From: Polynucleobacter rarus
GTDB lineage: Bacteria; Pseudomonadota; Gammaproteobacteria; Burkholderiales; Burkholderiaceae
DNA: 64,000 nt
Reading direction: 5' to 3'
NCBI RefSeq assembly: GCF_003072505.1
Contig: NZ_NTGB01000001.1
Span: forward strand, 1,534,574 to 1,598,573
The translations under genes and the position numbers were made by a program. Below the pieces are notes generated by a model, which did not search any database, was not told the origin of the DNA, and saw only the letters and a list, made by a program, of their open reading frames with translations. Shown one piece after another: positions 27,305 through 36,639 of the stretch (positions are counted from its first letter, which is position 1; each line of letters starts with the position of its first letter).

Positions 27305-27652
27305 TTAAGCTAAAGCCATCCATACACCATTTAAAGCCTTTACTTCAGGCTCGCTTAAATTGCCCTTTTCATCAGAAACTTGATGAACAATCTCATTTAA
27401 AACTTTCCCAAGCTCTGTATGGGTTAGTTTTTTTAAGATTGCAATATCTTCTAGTGTTAAAGAAGCAATTCCTTTAGAGCCGTTAGCTAATTCATCATGA
27501 ATTTCTTGATCAGATAAATGGTGTGAACGCTTCTTAGCAAATTTAATCAAATGATTTTTCTCATCTTCACTTAATCCATCCGCTGAAGCAATAATGAACC
27601 CAATTCGAACAACTCTTTTTGTTATTTCTTTAAAAACATCTGGTGAATACAT
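27305..27652 (-). CDS. TerB-like domain protein
   Basis: About 115 residues, all helical by composition. FIIASADGLSEDEKNHLIKFAKKR matches the TerB pattern, in which an Ala-x-x-Asp-Gly loop and an acidic turn bind a metal. TerB-type proteins occur in tellurite-resistance and membrane-linked stress or phage-response modules. The ATG at 27652 has an ideal GGGGAG ribosome site; the frame is open four codons further up to 27664. It is the first gene of a two-gene operon with the CFIT-motif protein. Confidence 0.65.
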   Translation of the reverse strand: MYSPDVFKEITKRVVRIGFIIASADGLSEDEKNHLIKFAKKRSHHLSDQEIHDELANGSKGIASLTLEDIAILKKLTHTELGKVLNEIVHQVSDEKGNLSEPEVKALNGVWMALA

Positions 27653-27962
27653 AAATCTCCCCATATACCAAGTTGGAATATACTAAAAAGAACAAGCTGA
27701 TTACTTATAAAAACCATTGATTACCATATCACTAAAAAGCGAAAGAACACAATCCGTTACCCTCAACAATTGAATGTAAAAAAATCTTAATCGTATCCCA
27801 ATTGAATTACATTAACTTTTATTGGCACCTATAAAAACTATCCAAGTATTGAATGCCATTTTATTGATAACACCCCTTTAACGATAGTTAATCTCATGAC
27901 TTTGAATTCTGATATTTATGAGCTAGTCACTCTGAAAACTTGAAAGATATTTACGAAATAAA

Positions 27963-28460
27963 ATGCGAACTTTAATCCAATTAAACACACCAAAATCTCC
28001 TCGAGAAATAATTCTTGAAGATTTTGAAATTGACCTACCTATATCAGGCGGCTGGGGATATGATTTAGCTTCAGCTTGTGTAATTGAAAAAAATGATTCT
28101 TCTGTAAATCAAAATATTCCATTTAACGGACTTGAAGTTGAACGCTTCTTTGTTGAAAAAAGAATTTATGAGGAAATGATCATTCAGTCTGAGCCAGACC
28201 AACAATTTAGTGGAATTAAATGGAATCCCGATTCACAATCTCTAATAACATTAGGTACTAAAAATTTCGATAAACTCATTTATCAAGTTGAAGGTTTTGA
28301 CCCTGAGGTTTGGAGAGAGTTAGTATCAAAATATGCAGAGATTAAAAAAACTGGAAGACGTGAATTAATTCCTGCATTAAATAATTACCGTGACTCAAAA
28401 AAATATACCTTTGAGAGAGAGTTTTATTTCGATATTACAAGTTTTTTCAATATCAGATAA
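27963..28460 (+). CDS. Conserved-looking hypothetical protein
   Basis: A 165-residue protein not recognised. The middle has a GGWGYDLASACVIEKND stretch followed by EVERFFVEKRIYEEMI. The C-terminus is charged (KKTGRRELIPALNNYRDSKKY) and ends in an aromatic segment. No signal peptide, membrane helix or metal motif is seen. It is the only plus-strand gene between the TerB-like operon and the caspase gene, and it converges with the latter. The normal start and balanced composition suggest a real gene. Confidence 0.5.
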   Translation: MRTLIQLNTPKSPREIILEDFEIDLPISGGWGYDLASACVIEKNDSSVNQNIPFNGLEVERFFVEKRIYEEMIIQSEPDQQFSGIKWNPDSQSLITLGTKNFDKLIYQVEGFDPEVWRELVSKYAEIKKTGRRELIPALNNYRDSKKYTFEREFYFDITSFFNIR

Positions 28461-28524
28461 AGAAATTTTTTATGATGTAACTAAGTTTTCAGCATCGTTA
28501 AAAGTAATAAAATTAGAACTTGAA

Positions 28525-30207
28525 TTAATTTTTTCTTCTTAACTCTGATAGAACTAAAGTTCCTCCAGTAAGCGCGCCATATTCCCATGGTTGCTGTTTA
28601 TTATTTGTCATTTGTAGAACATTCTCACGAACTTTTCTCAAAACTACCGCTATATCTTCAGGATCATCTAAATGAGCAAGAAGAGCCGTCGTAAAAGGTG
28701 AGTTTTTACCATTACCATCTTCCGCAGTAGAGCCATCTTTCGTAGCATAAGATATCAATGTACCATCAGCTAGGTTAATCGGGGCTGCGAGTCCCCTCGA
28801 TAACCCACGATTAGAAACTTTCATAAATGGATTGTTACGACAAGCATCCAAAAAGACTAATTTTGTTTTACCCGGAAGATATTGTTCAACTACTGAGTTA
28901 AGCGATACTCCTTGGAAGGAAACCTGAGACTCATCCTGTAGATTAATGTCTATAGGTAACATGTAATTAGTTCCTGATAATTGCATTCCATGTCCAGCAT
29001 AAAACAAAAGAGTCATATCTGCATTCGCAGCAGTTTTGTTGAAATTTAAAAGCGAGTTAACCATCGAGGTACGATTTGCATCAGTTACCTCTGTTACAAC
29101 AAATCCTAAAGATCTAAGTTTTTGGCTGATTGCTTTAGCGTCATTAACTGGATTAGGGATGAAATTACCTCCAGAATAAGAAGAGTTACCAATTACCAAA
29201 GCATGAGCAACTAAAGCTTTTCCATAATTGATTGGCTTTTTTGGTTGATTATTCGTTTGTGCTAATTTTTTTAATACCTCTGCTTCAGCTTTTAATCTTT
29301 GAATTTCCTCAGTCACATTCTTATTCTGAATTGCTAATGCTTCTTCTTTGCTTCGCTCTAGTTCATCAATCCTCTTTTTTAATGCTTCATTTTTCTTTTC
29401 CTCCTGAAGAAGAATCAGATCTAGTTGATTTTTACTATTGGTATTTGTAGTGTGAACTTCCGATTCAAGAATTGGTTTTGAATTATCAGGATAGAACCTG
29501 TTGTTATTGGCTAACCCTGTGTTTGCTTGATTACAATACCTTGCTTTTTGATAATCGCCACAAAGATACATTAAATTTCGTGTTGCAACATCCGACCCTT
29601 GATTATCTTTACCCGCAAATAAAGATTCGGCCGCTTTATAAAGTTGGAATGCCTTTGTATAGTTTCTTTCAATCCCAGTTCCGAGCTGATTGCCGAACTC
29701 ATACATATTTCCAAGACCAATCATTCCATAAGGCTCACCCTGATCAGCTGATAATTTATATAGACGAAAAGCTTCTGCATCGTTTTTTGCAACAATAGTT
29801 CCATTTGAGTACATAGCCCCAAGGTTACTTTGAGCTTTTGCATAGCCCTGATCAGCGGATAATTTAAAAAGACGAAAAGCTTCTACTTCGTTTTTTGGAA
29901 CCATGATGCCATTTGAGTACATAACCCCAAGGCTATTTTGACCTCTGGCATTGCCTTGATCTGCGGATAATTTAAAAAGACGGTAAGCTTCTGCATAATT
30001 CTGATTAACACCAAATCCTCTTAAATACATAAACCCTAGATAATTTTGACCAAGTGAATTCCCTTGGTCAGCAGATAATTTGAAAAGACGAAAAGCTTCT
30101 GAATAGTTCTTCTTATTAAATTCTCTTTCACCATCTTCATAATCACCAGCAAAGACAAATCCAATCCCAAGAAATAGAAATATCAATATTGAAATAATAT
30201 TTTTCAT
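28525..30207 (-). CDS. Secreted Sel1-repeat protein with C-terminal caspase-like (C14) peptidase
   Basis: A 560-residue protein. A signal peptide (1-20, ending VFA) is followed by five or so Sel1/SLR repeats (AFRLFKLSADQGN..GQNYLGFMY type) at about 25-200. A coiled coil lies at about 270-320 (NEALKKRIDELERSKEEAL), and a caspase-fold domain starts at HALVIGNSSY. The catalytic histidine is in LLFYAGHG near 405 and the cysteine in FLDACRNNPF near 454. Family members are orthocaspases that cut after Arg or Lys. Export to the periplasm is predicted from the signal peptide. In the island it could be a protease effector, but Sel1-caspase proteins also occur outside defence loci. It may have its own promoter in the long gap to its right. 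Confidence 0.85.
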   Translation of the reverse strand: MKNIISILIFLFLGIGFVFAGDYEDGEREFNKKNYSEAFRLFKLSADQGNSLGQNYLGFMYLRGFGVNQNYAEAYRLFKLSADQGNARGQNSLGVMYSNGIMVPKNEVEAFRLFKLSADQGYAKAQSNLGAMYSNGTIVAKNDAEAFRLYKLSADQGEPYGMIGLGNMYEFGNQLGTGIERNYTKAFQLYKAAESLFAGKDNQGSDVATRNLMYLCGDYQKARYCNQANTGLANNNRFYPDNSKPILESEVHTTNTNSKNQLDLILLQEEKKNEALKKRIDELERSKEEALAIQNKNVTEEIQRLKAEAEVLKKLAQTNNQPKKPINYGKALVAHALVIGNSSYSGGNFIPNPVNDAKAISQKLRSLGFVVTEVTDANRTSMVNSLLNFNKTAANADMTLLFYAGHGMQLSGTNYMLPIDINLQDESQVSFQGVSLNSVVEQYLPGKTKLVFLDACRNNPFMKVSNRGLSRGLAAPINLADGTLISYATKDGSTAEDGNGKNSPFTTALLAHLDDPEDIAVVLRKVRENVLQMTNNKQQPWEYGALTGGTLVLSELRRKN

Positions 30208-30907
30208 TAGTCAATTAAAGAGAAACAAATTAAAAAGAGAGTTTATAAAGAAAAACTCCACTAGAAGTTATAAAAATATATGCCTTTTACACCCGCGTAA
30301 GCAGATATTAAGTTAGTACCAGAATTCATGAGTTAAACACCATCATATCATTTCATAAAAATGGACTAATTGTGTATTTTTTGGAACTTAACTGTGAAAC
30401 CATAATCAAATTTCAGCCTTATGTTTAAGTTAACGACTCAATTTAGACTTAAAACTTGCTCCGTAATCTGCCTTAAAGAATGAAGTTTCCGTATCGCGCA
30501 GAATATTCTTACTTAAATCTATTCATTTGCAATGTAATCTCACATAGGAATAAATAAGCCACAAATTTCTTCTACGTAATATTATTATTTTAGATCTTTG
30601 TGTTTTTAAGCTTGCCGCCTTAGCTTCGTCGATTTTCATAGCGCCCTAAATTTGGTATCAATGGAGTAAAGTTTGCTGCATAGAATTGCCTCTTTATGGG
30701 GAGCATTAATTTTTTATTGTAATTTTGATAAATATTTATCTGAAGAATCACATCTTTACATCAAAGATCATTTTTCCAGACTATCTACCGATTTAATTGC
30801 AATAACTTTGATAAGGTAATCTTTAGATTCTTCAAAAAACAGTTTCCTATTTAAAAAAATTTGTATCATAATAAATAAATAATTACATTACAAATACGAG
30901 ACAAAAA
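30208..30907. other. 700-base AT-rich boundary between island and catabolic operon
   Basis: No open frame of note, tRNA, IS end or clear terminator is seen on either strand. It separates the minus-strand island genes from the plus-strand operon starting at 30908 and presumably holds two divergent promoters, which I could not place with confidence. Confidence 0.5.
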
Positions 30908-31882
30908 ATGAACCATAAAATAGTTGTTCTATTTTTACTTGGGTTATTACAACTCAATTCTTTTGCCCAAACAGCTCCTTGGACTCCGAACAAACCCGTT
31001 CGTTTAATTATTCCGCAGGTAGCCGGTGGTGGAGCTGACGCGATCGGCAGAACCATAGGTCAAGCTTTATCTGAAAAAATTGGCCAGCCCGTCATTGTGG
31101 ATAATAAACCTGGTATCAATGGTGGTTTAGGCGTTGATGTCCTCATGAACTCCCCAGCGGATGGTTACAATTTAATCTTGGTCTATACCTCCTTAATGGC
31201 TATTAATCCAGCTGTTTATGAAAAGCTCTCTTATAGTCCTTTAAAAGATCTGAAGCCCTTAGGTTCCATTTGCGAAGTTCCCCTTGTCATGATTGCAAGT
31301 TCTAAAGTTCCTGCAAATAATATGCCTGACTTTATTGCGGCATTAAAGAAAGACTCGCAAAGTGTCTTTGGCGCTTCTAGCGGTAATGGTTCTTTCTCGC
31401 ATATGCTCATTGAGATGATGAATGCAAAAGCTGGTATCAAGATGACACACATTCCGTTTAAAGGAGAAGGTCCAGCAGTTGCTCACGTCATGAGTGGTCA
31501 AGATTCGATTATCTATGTTGGTACCCCTGCTACGATCATCCCTAATGTGCAAGCTGGCCGACTAAAAGCAATCGGTGTTACAACTGCACAGCGTATGTCA
31601 CAACTACCGAATATCCCAACCTTTGTGGAAGGCGGTCTAACGGACTTTAACGAAAGTTTTTGGTATGGCTTAGCAGCATCATCAAATACTCCCCCGCAAA
31701 TTTTAGAAGCCTACTATAAGGCTGTAAATGACGCAGCCAATACGGATTCGTTACAAGCAAATTTAAGCAAGATGGGGTGTAACTCCCTACCTCTCAAAGC
31801 AGCTGACTTTACTGAAAAAATTAAATCGGATATTACGAAGTACGCGAGCGTTGCTAAATCTGTCAATATGAAAGTAGATTAA
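30908..31882 (+). CDS. Bug/TctC-family tripartite tricarboxylate-type solute receptor (first of operon)
   Basis: A 324-residue periplasmic binding protein with a signal peptide (1-20, ending SFA-Q). It carries the family signatures NKPVRLIIPQVAGGGADAIGR, NKPGINGGLGVDVL and SPADGYNL. Bug proteins bind carboxylates such as dicarboxylates, nicotinate or aromatic acids and deliver them to TctAB-type permeases, or act as free sensors. No TctA or TctB gene is in the window. It is the first gene of a seven-gene plus-strand operon, 5 bases ahead of a VOC-family gene. The operon genes suggest an organic acid or ring-cleavage product as the ligand, which is inference. Confidence 0.88.
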   Translation: MNHKIVVLFLLGLLQLNSFAQTAPWTPNKPVRLIIPQVAGGGADAIGRTIGQALSEKIGQPVIVDNKPGINGGLGVDVLMNSPADGYNLILVYTSLMAINPAVYEKLSYSPLKDLKPLGSICEVPLVMIASSKVPANNMPDFIAALKKDSQSVFGASSGNGSFSHMLIEMMNAKAGIKMTHIPFKGEGPAVAHVMSGQDSIIYVGTPATIIPNVQAGRLKAIGVTTAQRMSQLPNIPTFVEGGLTDFNESFWYGLAASSNTPPQILEAYYKAVNDAANTDSLQANLSKMGCNSLPLKAADFTEKIKSDITKYASVAKSVNMKVD

Positions 31883-31887
31883 TTAAT

Positions 31888-32436
31888 ATGGCTAAAATTC
31901 CGCAAATCAAGCATCTTGGTTTATATGTAGATAATCTAGAACAAATGGAAAAGTTCTACACCTCGGTCTTTGATTTAATTGTGACCGATCGTGGACAGGT
32001 TCCAAGACTTGGTAATCGTAATATCCTGTTCTTGAGTGGCACTGATGATGCCCATCATCAACTTGTTTTAATTGATGGTAAAGATCCGGCTAGTGGACCT
32101 AGTGTGGTATTTCAAATGTCTTTTTTTGTCGATGAATTAAATGATCTACGTCGTATAGAAAAGAGACTGATTGAGAATGGCATCACAAACATTACTCCGA
32201 TTACCCATGGCAATGCTTGGTCCATCTACTCTGCAGATCCTGAAGGGAATGGCCTAGAGATTTACATGGATACACCATGGCACGTTGCCCAACCACACGG
32301 TAAACCTTTCGATTTATCTCAGACAGATGAGGAGATATATGCTCATACTGAGGCATTGATTCGGGACAACCCCACTTTTAGTGACCAAGACACTTGGCGC
32401 AAAGCAATGACAAACCGTATCAACGCAGCTCAATAA
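31888..32436 (+). CDS. VOC-family (glyoxalase/extradiol dioxygenase fold) protein 1
   Basis: A 182-residue two-module beta-alpha-beta protein. IKHLGLYVDNLEQMEKFYTSVF supplies the first metal His, HHQLVLIDG the middle segment and PEGNGLEIYMDTPW the Glu ligand. The C-terminal tail beyond the fold (EEIYAHTEALIRDNP) is helical. The fold covers lyases, isomerases and ring-cleaving dioxygenases; the reaction here cannot be read. It is co-transcribed with the preceding receptor gene and the following hydrolase. Confidence 0.82.
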   Translation: MAKIPQIKHLGLYVDNLEQMEKFYTSVFDLIVTDRGQVPRLGNRNILFLSGTDDAHHQLVLIDGKDPASGPSVVFQMSFFVDELNDLRRIEKRLIENGITNITPITHGNAWSIYSADPEGNGLEIYMDTPWHVAQPHGKPFDLSQTDEEIYAHTEALIRDNPTFSDQDTWRKAMTNRINAAQ

Positions 32437-32488
32437 ATCAACTTAATTACGCAACTTAATTTATTTTTTCAAAACAAGGGAATCAACC

Positions 32489-33376
32489 ATGAAGTTAGTT
32501 TCATTTTTACACGCAGGTAAAGCGCACTACGGTGTTTTAAAAGGTCAACGTGTGATTGACTTAAGTGTACGTTTAGGCGGCCTGTATCCTGACATCATTA
32601 GTTTTATTGCTGGCAATGGTCAATCTGTAGCTGAGTCAATGATTAAAGAATCTGATGGTGATTTTGATTACGACGGTTTACATCTACTACCAGTGGTACC
32701 AAATCCTGGAAAAATATTTTGTGCTGGTCTCAATTATCACGATCACGTGGATGAAGCAAACCGTGCAATTGGCAATCGCAAAGCTCCAGACCGTGCCATG
32801 ATTTTTGCGCGCTGGCCAGAATCTTTAACAGGACATCTTCGTCCGATTATGCGACCAAAGGTTTCGCAAATGCTCGACTGGGAAGCAGAGATGTTAATTG
32901 TGATTGGTAAACCTACTGGAAGATATGTACCGAAAGATAAAACTTTAGATTACATCTTTGGTTATAGCTGTATGAATGAAGCTTGTTTAAGAGATTATCA
33001 GCGTCACTCTAGTCAAATTAATCCTGGTAAAAACTTTGAACAAACGGGTGCGATTGGTCCTTGGTTAGTCACTGCTGATGAAATCGCTGACCCCATGAAT
33101 TTGAATATCGAAATGAGACTCAATGGTCAAGTGATGCAAAAGGCCAATACATCACAAATGATTCATTCAATTCAAGCTATTATTGAATACATCACAGAAT
33201 GGACCACACTTCAACCAGGTGACATTATTGCTTCAGGCACGATGGGCGGCGTTGGCTTTGCCAGAACTCCACCAATCTTCATGAAGCCAGGAGATATTGC
33301 TGAAGTAGAAATCGAGCAAATTGGTATCTTAAGAAATACGATTGAAGATGAATCGACTACTCTTGGACCTTTGTAA
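32489..33376 (+). CDS. Fumarylacetoacetate hydrolase (FAH) family protein
   Basis: A 295-residue enzyme. GLNYHDHVDEANR opens the FAH fold, the metal site includes DWEAEMLIVIG, and GKNFEQTGAIGPWLVTADE and LQPGDIIASGTMGGVGFA are the closing signatures. Family members hydrolyse or isomerise/decarboxylate beta-diketo acids, as in tyrosine, homoprotocatechuate and meta-cleavage pathways. The N-terminal 70 residues form the usual small lead domain. It sits between two VOC-fold genes in the operon, which supports a ring-cleavage or keto-acid pathway. The exact substrate is unknown. Confidence 0.87.
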   Translation: MKLVSFLHAGKAHYGVLKGQRVIDLSVRLGGLYPDIISFIAGNGQSVAESMIKESDGDFDYDGLHLLPVVPNPGKIFCAGLNYHDHVDEANRAIGNRKAPDRAMIFARWPESLTGHLRPIMRPKVSQMLDWEAEMLIVIGKPTGRYVPKDKTLDYIFGYSCMNEACLRDYQRHSSQINPGKNFEQTGAIGPWLVTADEIADPMNLNIEMRLNGQVMQKANTSQMIHSIQAIIEYITEWTTLQPGDIIASGTMGGVGFARTPPIFMKPGDIAEVEIEQIGILRNTIEDESTTLGPL

Positions 33377-33388
33377 TTTTTCAGGAAA

Positions 33389-33787
33389 ATGGCCAAGCTT
33401 CGACATATAGCAATTGCGGCGGAAGATCCTTTCGCAACAGCGGAGTTCTATAAAAAAGCTTTTGCATTAGAAGAAGTTGGCCGAAAAGAATTTTCTAATC
33501 CTGAGACGTCCTATGGCGTATTTTTGAGTGATGGGACAATTAGCCTTGCCATTTTGCACTTTGGTTGGGATCAAGGTCACGGGATTGATTTTCGAGGTAT
33601 CCATCACTTAGGATTTGTTGTAGAGAACCTAGATGGTGTTACCGAGGAATTACAGTCCATGGGCGCTAGTTGCTTTGAAAAAAGGCCTAAAAATGCCCAT
33701 GGCTATTCAGAAAACAAATTTATTGGTCCTGATAAAGTCATTTTTGATGTCGTTGATAATCCGTGGCTCGGGGCAACTAAAGATTAG
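33389..33787 (+). CDS. VOC-family protein 2
   Basis: A 132-residue protein with paired VOC modules (LRHIAIAAEDPFATAEFYKKAF and FRGIHHLGFVVENLDG). Both His positions are present. The usual C-terminal Glu is replaced in a PDKVIFDVVDNPW stretch by Asp, so metal binding may be altered. It lies 12 bases downstream of the FAH gene and 32 bases upstream of the deacetylase gene. It is likely a lyase or isomerase of the same pathway, without a recognised specific reaction. Confidence 0.78.
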   Translation: MAKLRHIAIAAEDPFATAEFYKKAFALEEVGRKEFSNPETSYGVFLSDGTISLAILHFGWDQGHGIDFRGIHHLGFVVENLDGVTEELQSMGASCFEKRPKNAHGYSENKFIGPDKVIFDVVDNPWLGATKD

Positions 33788-33819
33788 ATTAAATAAAAAA
33801 ACTATAAATGGAGACGTAA

Positions 33820-34701
33820 ATGACACACCCTTTTGATATTCATGCAGGTGGTAAAGAAATTCATCCACCGCCAGATTTTATGTGGCCAGGCAATAAAAAG
33901 ATGGGAGTAGTATTTCGCATGGCCTATGAGTGGTGGTCAGATGGAGCTTGGCCTGGAATTGGACCTATGGGCAATCCACTGAAAGGTGGAGTTCCCGATC
34001 TGAATGCGGTTGGCTGGGCAGAGTACGGACACCGCCGAGGTGTAGAGCGAGTGCTCGAAATTTTTGAGCGTCACCATGTGAAAGCCTCTATTTTGGTTTG
34101 CGGCATCATGGCAGAAAGATACCCTGAAGAGGTCAAGCATATTGCCAGCCTAGGTCATGACATCGTTGCCCACTCTTATGCAATGGATATCATTCCAGCA
34201 CTTTTGGATGAAAAACAAGAGATCGATAATATCAAACGCACAACGGATTTAATCGCTAACGTCATTGGTGCTAAGCCCAAGGGTTGGATTAGCCCTAGGA
34301 GTACTCCGAGTGTTCGTACTGCCAGATTACTAGCCCAGGAGGGTTATATGTGGCACAGCGACACCTTAAATGATGACTTACCTTACCTAGTGGATTTCGG
34401 TGACACTTCAATCGTGGCAGTGCCAGGAACTATGGAAGTGAATGATTTACCCATGTTCATGAGACATGGTCAACCCCCACGTGTCATGGTTGAAATTTTT
34501 GAAGATTGGCTAGAATATGTGCGCAAATGGGAGACCCGCGCAATCAAAATTGATCCAACCGTTCATGCCCATGTATTTGGCAGACCTGCAGGGGCTGGGG
34601 CGTTTCACCGTATTTTAGAAATAGCGACACAAGCTCCAGATGTTTGGGTTTGTACCCGCTCTGAAATGGTGGAACACTTCTTAAAAAGCATCAACCGCTA
34701 A
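33820..34701 (+). CDS. Polysaccharide deacetylase family (PuuE-like) hydrolase
   Basis: A 293-residue NodB-fold protein. EYGHRRGVERVLEIFERH and VKASILVCGIMAERYPE followed by GHDIVAHSYAMD match the PuuE-like branch, as does the WISPRSTPSVRTARLL segment with a SDTLNDDLPYLVD ending. PuuE-like proteins act on small amides (allantoin, cyclic imides), not on sugar polymers. The sequence lacks a signal peptide, consistent with a cytoplasmic small-molecule role. An AAATGGAGAC ribosome-like sequence precedes the ATG. Substrate unknown; a C-N hydrolysis step would broaden the operon to nitrogen-containing compounds. Confidence 0.82.
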   Translation: MTHPFDIHAGGKEIHPPPDFMWPGNKKMGVVFRMAYEWWSDGAWPGIGPMGNPLKGGVPDLNAVGWAEYGHRRGVERVLEIFERHHVKASILVCGIMAERYPEEVKHIASLGHDIVAHSYAMDIIPALLDEKQEIDNIKRTTDLIANVIGAKPKGWISPRSTPSVRTARLLAQEGYMWHSDTLNDDLPYLVDFGDTSIVAVPGTMEVNDLPMFMRHGQPPRVMVEIFEDWLEYVRKWETRAIKIDPTVHAHVFGRPAGAGAFHRILEIATQAPDVWVCTRSEMVEHFLKSINR

Positions 34702-34716
34702 GTTAGAACATCATCA

Positions 34717-35691
34717 ATGAATGCTTTTCAACAATTCTGTAAGAGCTATTTATTTCTGGTTAGTTTTTTAATACCTGCAATTGGCTTGGCTGCGGACAAT
34801 TATCCCAACAAGCCAATCCGTTTGATTGTCCCCTTTGAGGCAGGTGGCACCTCCGATACGACGGCTCGGATGATGGCAAAAAAACTAGAGCAGCGCTTAA
34901 AAACTTCGATTGTGGTGGAAAACAAACCTGGTGCAAATGGTGCCATTGCTACTGCATTTGTTGCCAGGTCGCTAGCGGACGGTTATACCTTGTTACACAC
35001 TACGCCAGCATTTATTATCAATCCCCTTTTAAATAAAAAATTGGGCTACGATGTGTTTAAAGATTTTGCCCCCATTACCAACTTGGCTATGGGTACGGGT
35101 TATGTAATGGTAGTGAACTCCGCTTTACCGGCGAAAAATTTACAAGAGTTCATTAACTATGGGAAAACTAATAAGATTTCGTATTCCTCACCGGGGGTAG
35201 GCAATGCCCTTCATTTGGCTTCGGCACAATTTACTGAATACACAGGTTTAAACGCGCTGCATATTCCATACAAAGGCACCTCCCCTGCATTACTTGCCGT
35301 GGCCTCTGGTGAAGTTGATTTTATGATCCTGCCACCCACGATTGTGCACTCTTTTATTTCCTCCGGCAAAGTCCGTGCAGTTGCGTTTACGGATGCTCAG
35401 CGTTCACCAGATTTTCCTAATCTGCCAACGATGCAAGAATCTGGTTTAAAAGATTTAAACATTGCAGGTACTTGGCTGGGATGGTTTGCACCAGCAAAAA
35501 CACCTCAACCCATCACTCAACAAATTGCCCAAGAAATTAAAAATGTATTGCAAGATCCAGAGATGATCGAGTTTTTAACCACTTCAGGGTTTCGAGCTGA
35601 TGGACGAAATCCTAGTGACTTTGATAAATTTGTGAAATCGGAATCGAAAAGAATTGAAGCAGTATTAAAAAATGTTACGTTGAATGAATAA
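34717..35691 (+). CDS. Bug/TctC-family solute receptor (second of operon)
   Basis: A 324-residue periplasmic receptor with a signal peptide (1-25, ending GLAA). NKPIRLIVPFEAGGTSDTTARMM, NKPGANGAIATAFVA and SLADGYTLLH are the family marks. It has only family-level similarity to the receptor at 30908, so they probably bind different ligands. It follows the deacetylase gene by 15 bases and precedes the SDR gene by 14. No permease gene accompanies it. Confidence 0.88.
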   Translation: MNAFQQFCKSYLFLVSFLIPAIGLAADNYPNKPIRLIVPFEAGGTSDTTARMMAKKLEQRLKTSIVVENKPGANGAIATAFVARSLADGYTLLHTTPAFIINPLLNKKLGYDVFKDFAPITNLAMGTGYVMVVNSALPAKNLQEFINYGKTNKISYSSPGVGNALHLASAQFTEYTGLNALHIPYKGTSPALLAVASGEVDFMILPPTIVHSFISSGKVRAVAFTDAQRSPDFPNLPTMQESGLKDLNIAGTWLGWFAPAKTPQPITQQIAQEIKNVLQDPEMIEFLTTSGFRADGRNPSDFDKFVKSESKRIEAVLKNVTLNE

Positions 35692-35705
35692 ATCTGGGGA
35701 AATGA

Positions 35706-36485
35706 ATGGACTTAGGTATCGCGGGTAAAAAAGCAATTATTTGTGCGTCATCAAAAGGTCTTGGCAAGGCTTGCGCGCTCTCATTATCAAAAGAGGGAGT
35801 AGAGGTTTTTATAAATGGTAGAAATGAAGCTACAGTTTTATCTACTGTTGATGAAATTAAAAAACTTACTGGTAATAAGGTCCATGGTGTAGTTGCTGAT
35901 ATTACGACTGAAGAAGGTAGAAAGTTACTGTTAAGTGCTTGTCCTGATGCTGATATCCTCGTTACAAATAATGCTGGCCCTACTCCTGGCAAGTTTTTAG
36001 ATTGGGGACGAGAGGACTATCTTCAAGCATTCGAGTCAAATATGCTCGCTCCCGTGCTGATGATTCGGGGAGTTTTAGCGGGGATGCAAGAAAGAAAATT
36101 TGGACGCATTATTAATATTACTTCTGCTATGGTCAAATCTCCCCTTTCCCATCAAGGCTTGTCGACATCGGCTAGAACAGCTTTAACTGCAGTATGTAAA
36201 GCGATTTCAAGAGATGTCTCAGTGGATAATGTCACCATTAATAACTTACTCCCCGAAAGAATCGATACGGGTCGTCAAATACAAATGACTGAGCGTCAAG
36301 CCAAAATTGATAATATTAGTTTTGATGAAGCACGTGCCAAAATTGCCCTAGGCATTGCTGCAAAACGTTTTGGAACTACTGAAGAATTTGGCGATATTTG
36401 TGCATACTTGTGTAGCAAACAAGCCTCATTTATTAGCGGGCAAAATATCCAAGTCGATGGTGGATCTTATCGCGGTATCGTCTAA
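35706..36485 (+). CDS. Atypical short-chain dehydrogenase/reductase
   Basis: A 259-residue Rossmann protein. The cofactor motif is CASSKGLGKACAL and NNAGPTPG follows the third strand. The catalytic Ser is in NITSAMV, but the usual Tyr-x-x-x-Lys is replaced: the positions fall on Ser and Arg in GLSTSARTAL. The closing SGQNIQVDGGSYRG is standard. Members lacking the Tyr/Lys pair exist and may use other chemistry or be binding proteins. It is the last gene of the seven-gene operon. Reductase activity cannot be assumed. Confidence 0.82.
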   Translation: MDLGIAGKKAIICASSKGLGKACALSLSKEGVEVFINGRNEATVLSTVDEIKKLTGNKVHGVVADITTEEGRKLLLSACPDADILVTNNAGPTPGKFLDWGREDYLQAFESNMLAPVLMIRGVLAGMQERKFGRIINITSAMVKSPLSHQGLSTSARTALTAVCKAISRDVSVDNVTINNLLPERIDTGRQIQMTERQAKIDNISFDEARAKIALGIAAKRFGTTEEFGDICAYLCSKQASFISGQNIQVDGGSYRGIV

Positions 36486-36639
36486 ATTTTTTGCACCAAA
36501 GCTCAATGAGAATTATCGAACCAGTGAAATTCCTATATTTTATTAGTATTCATTTTTTTAAATTGGGCAATACCTTAAATTCCAATGGTTTGTAGCTTTT
36601 GGTATAAATCTAATATAAAAAATTTGAATTGAATAAGAT

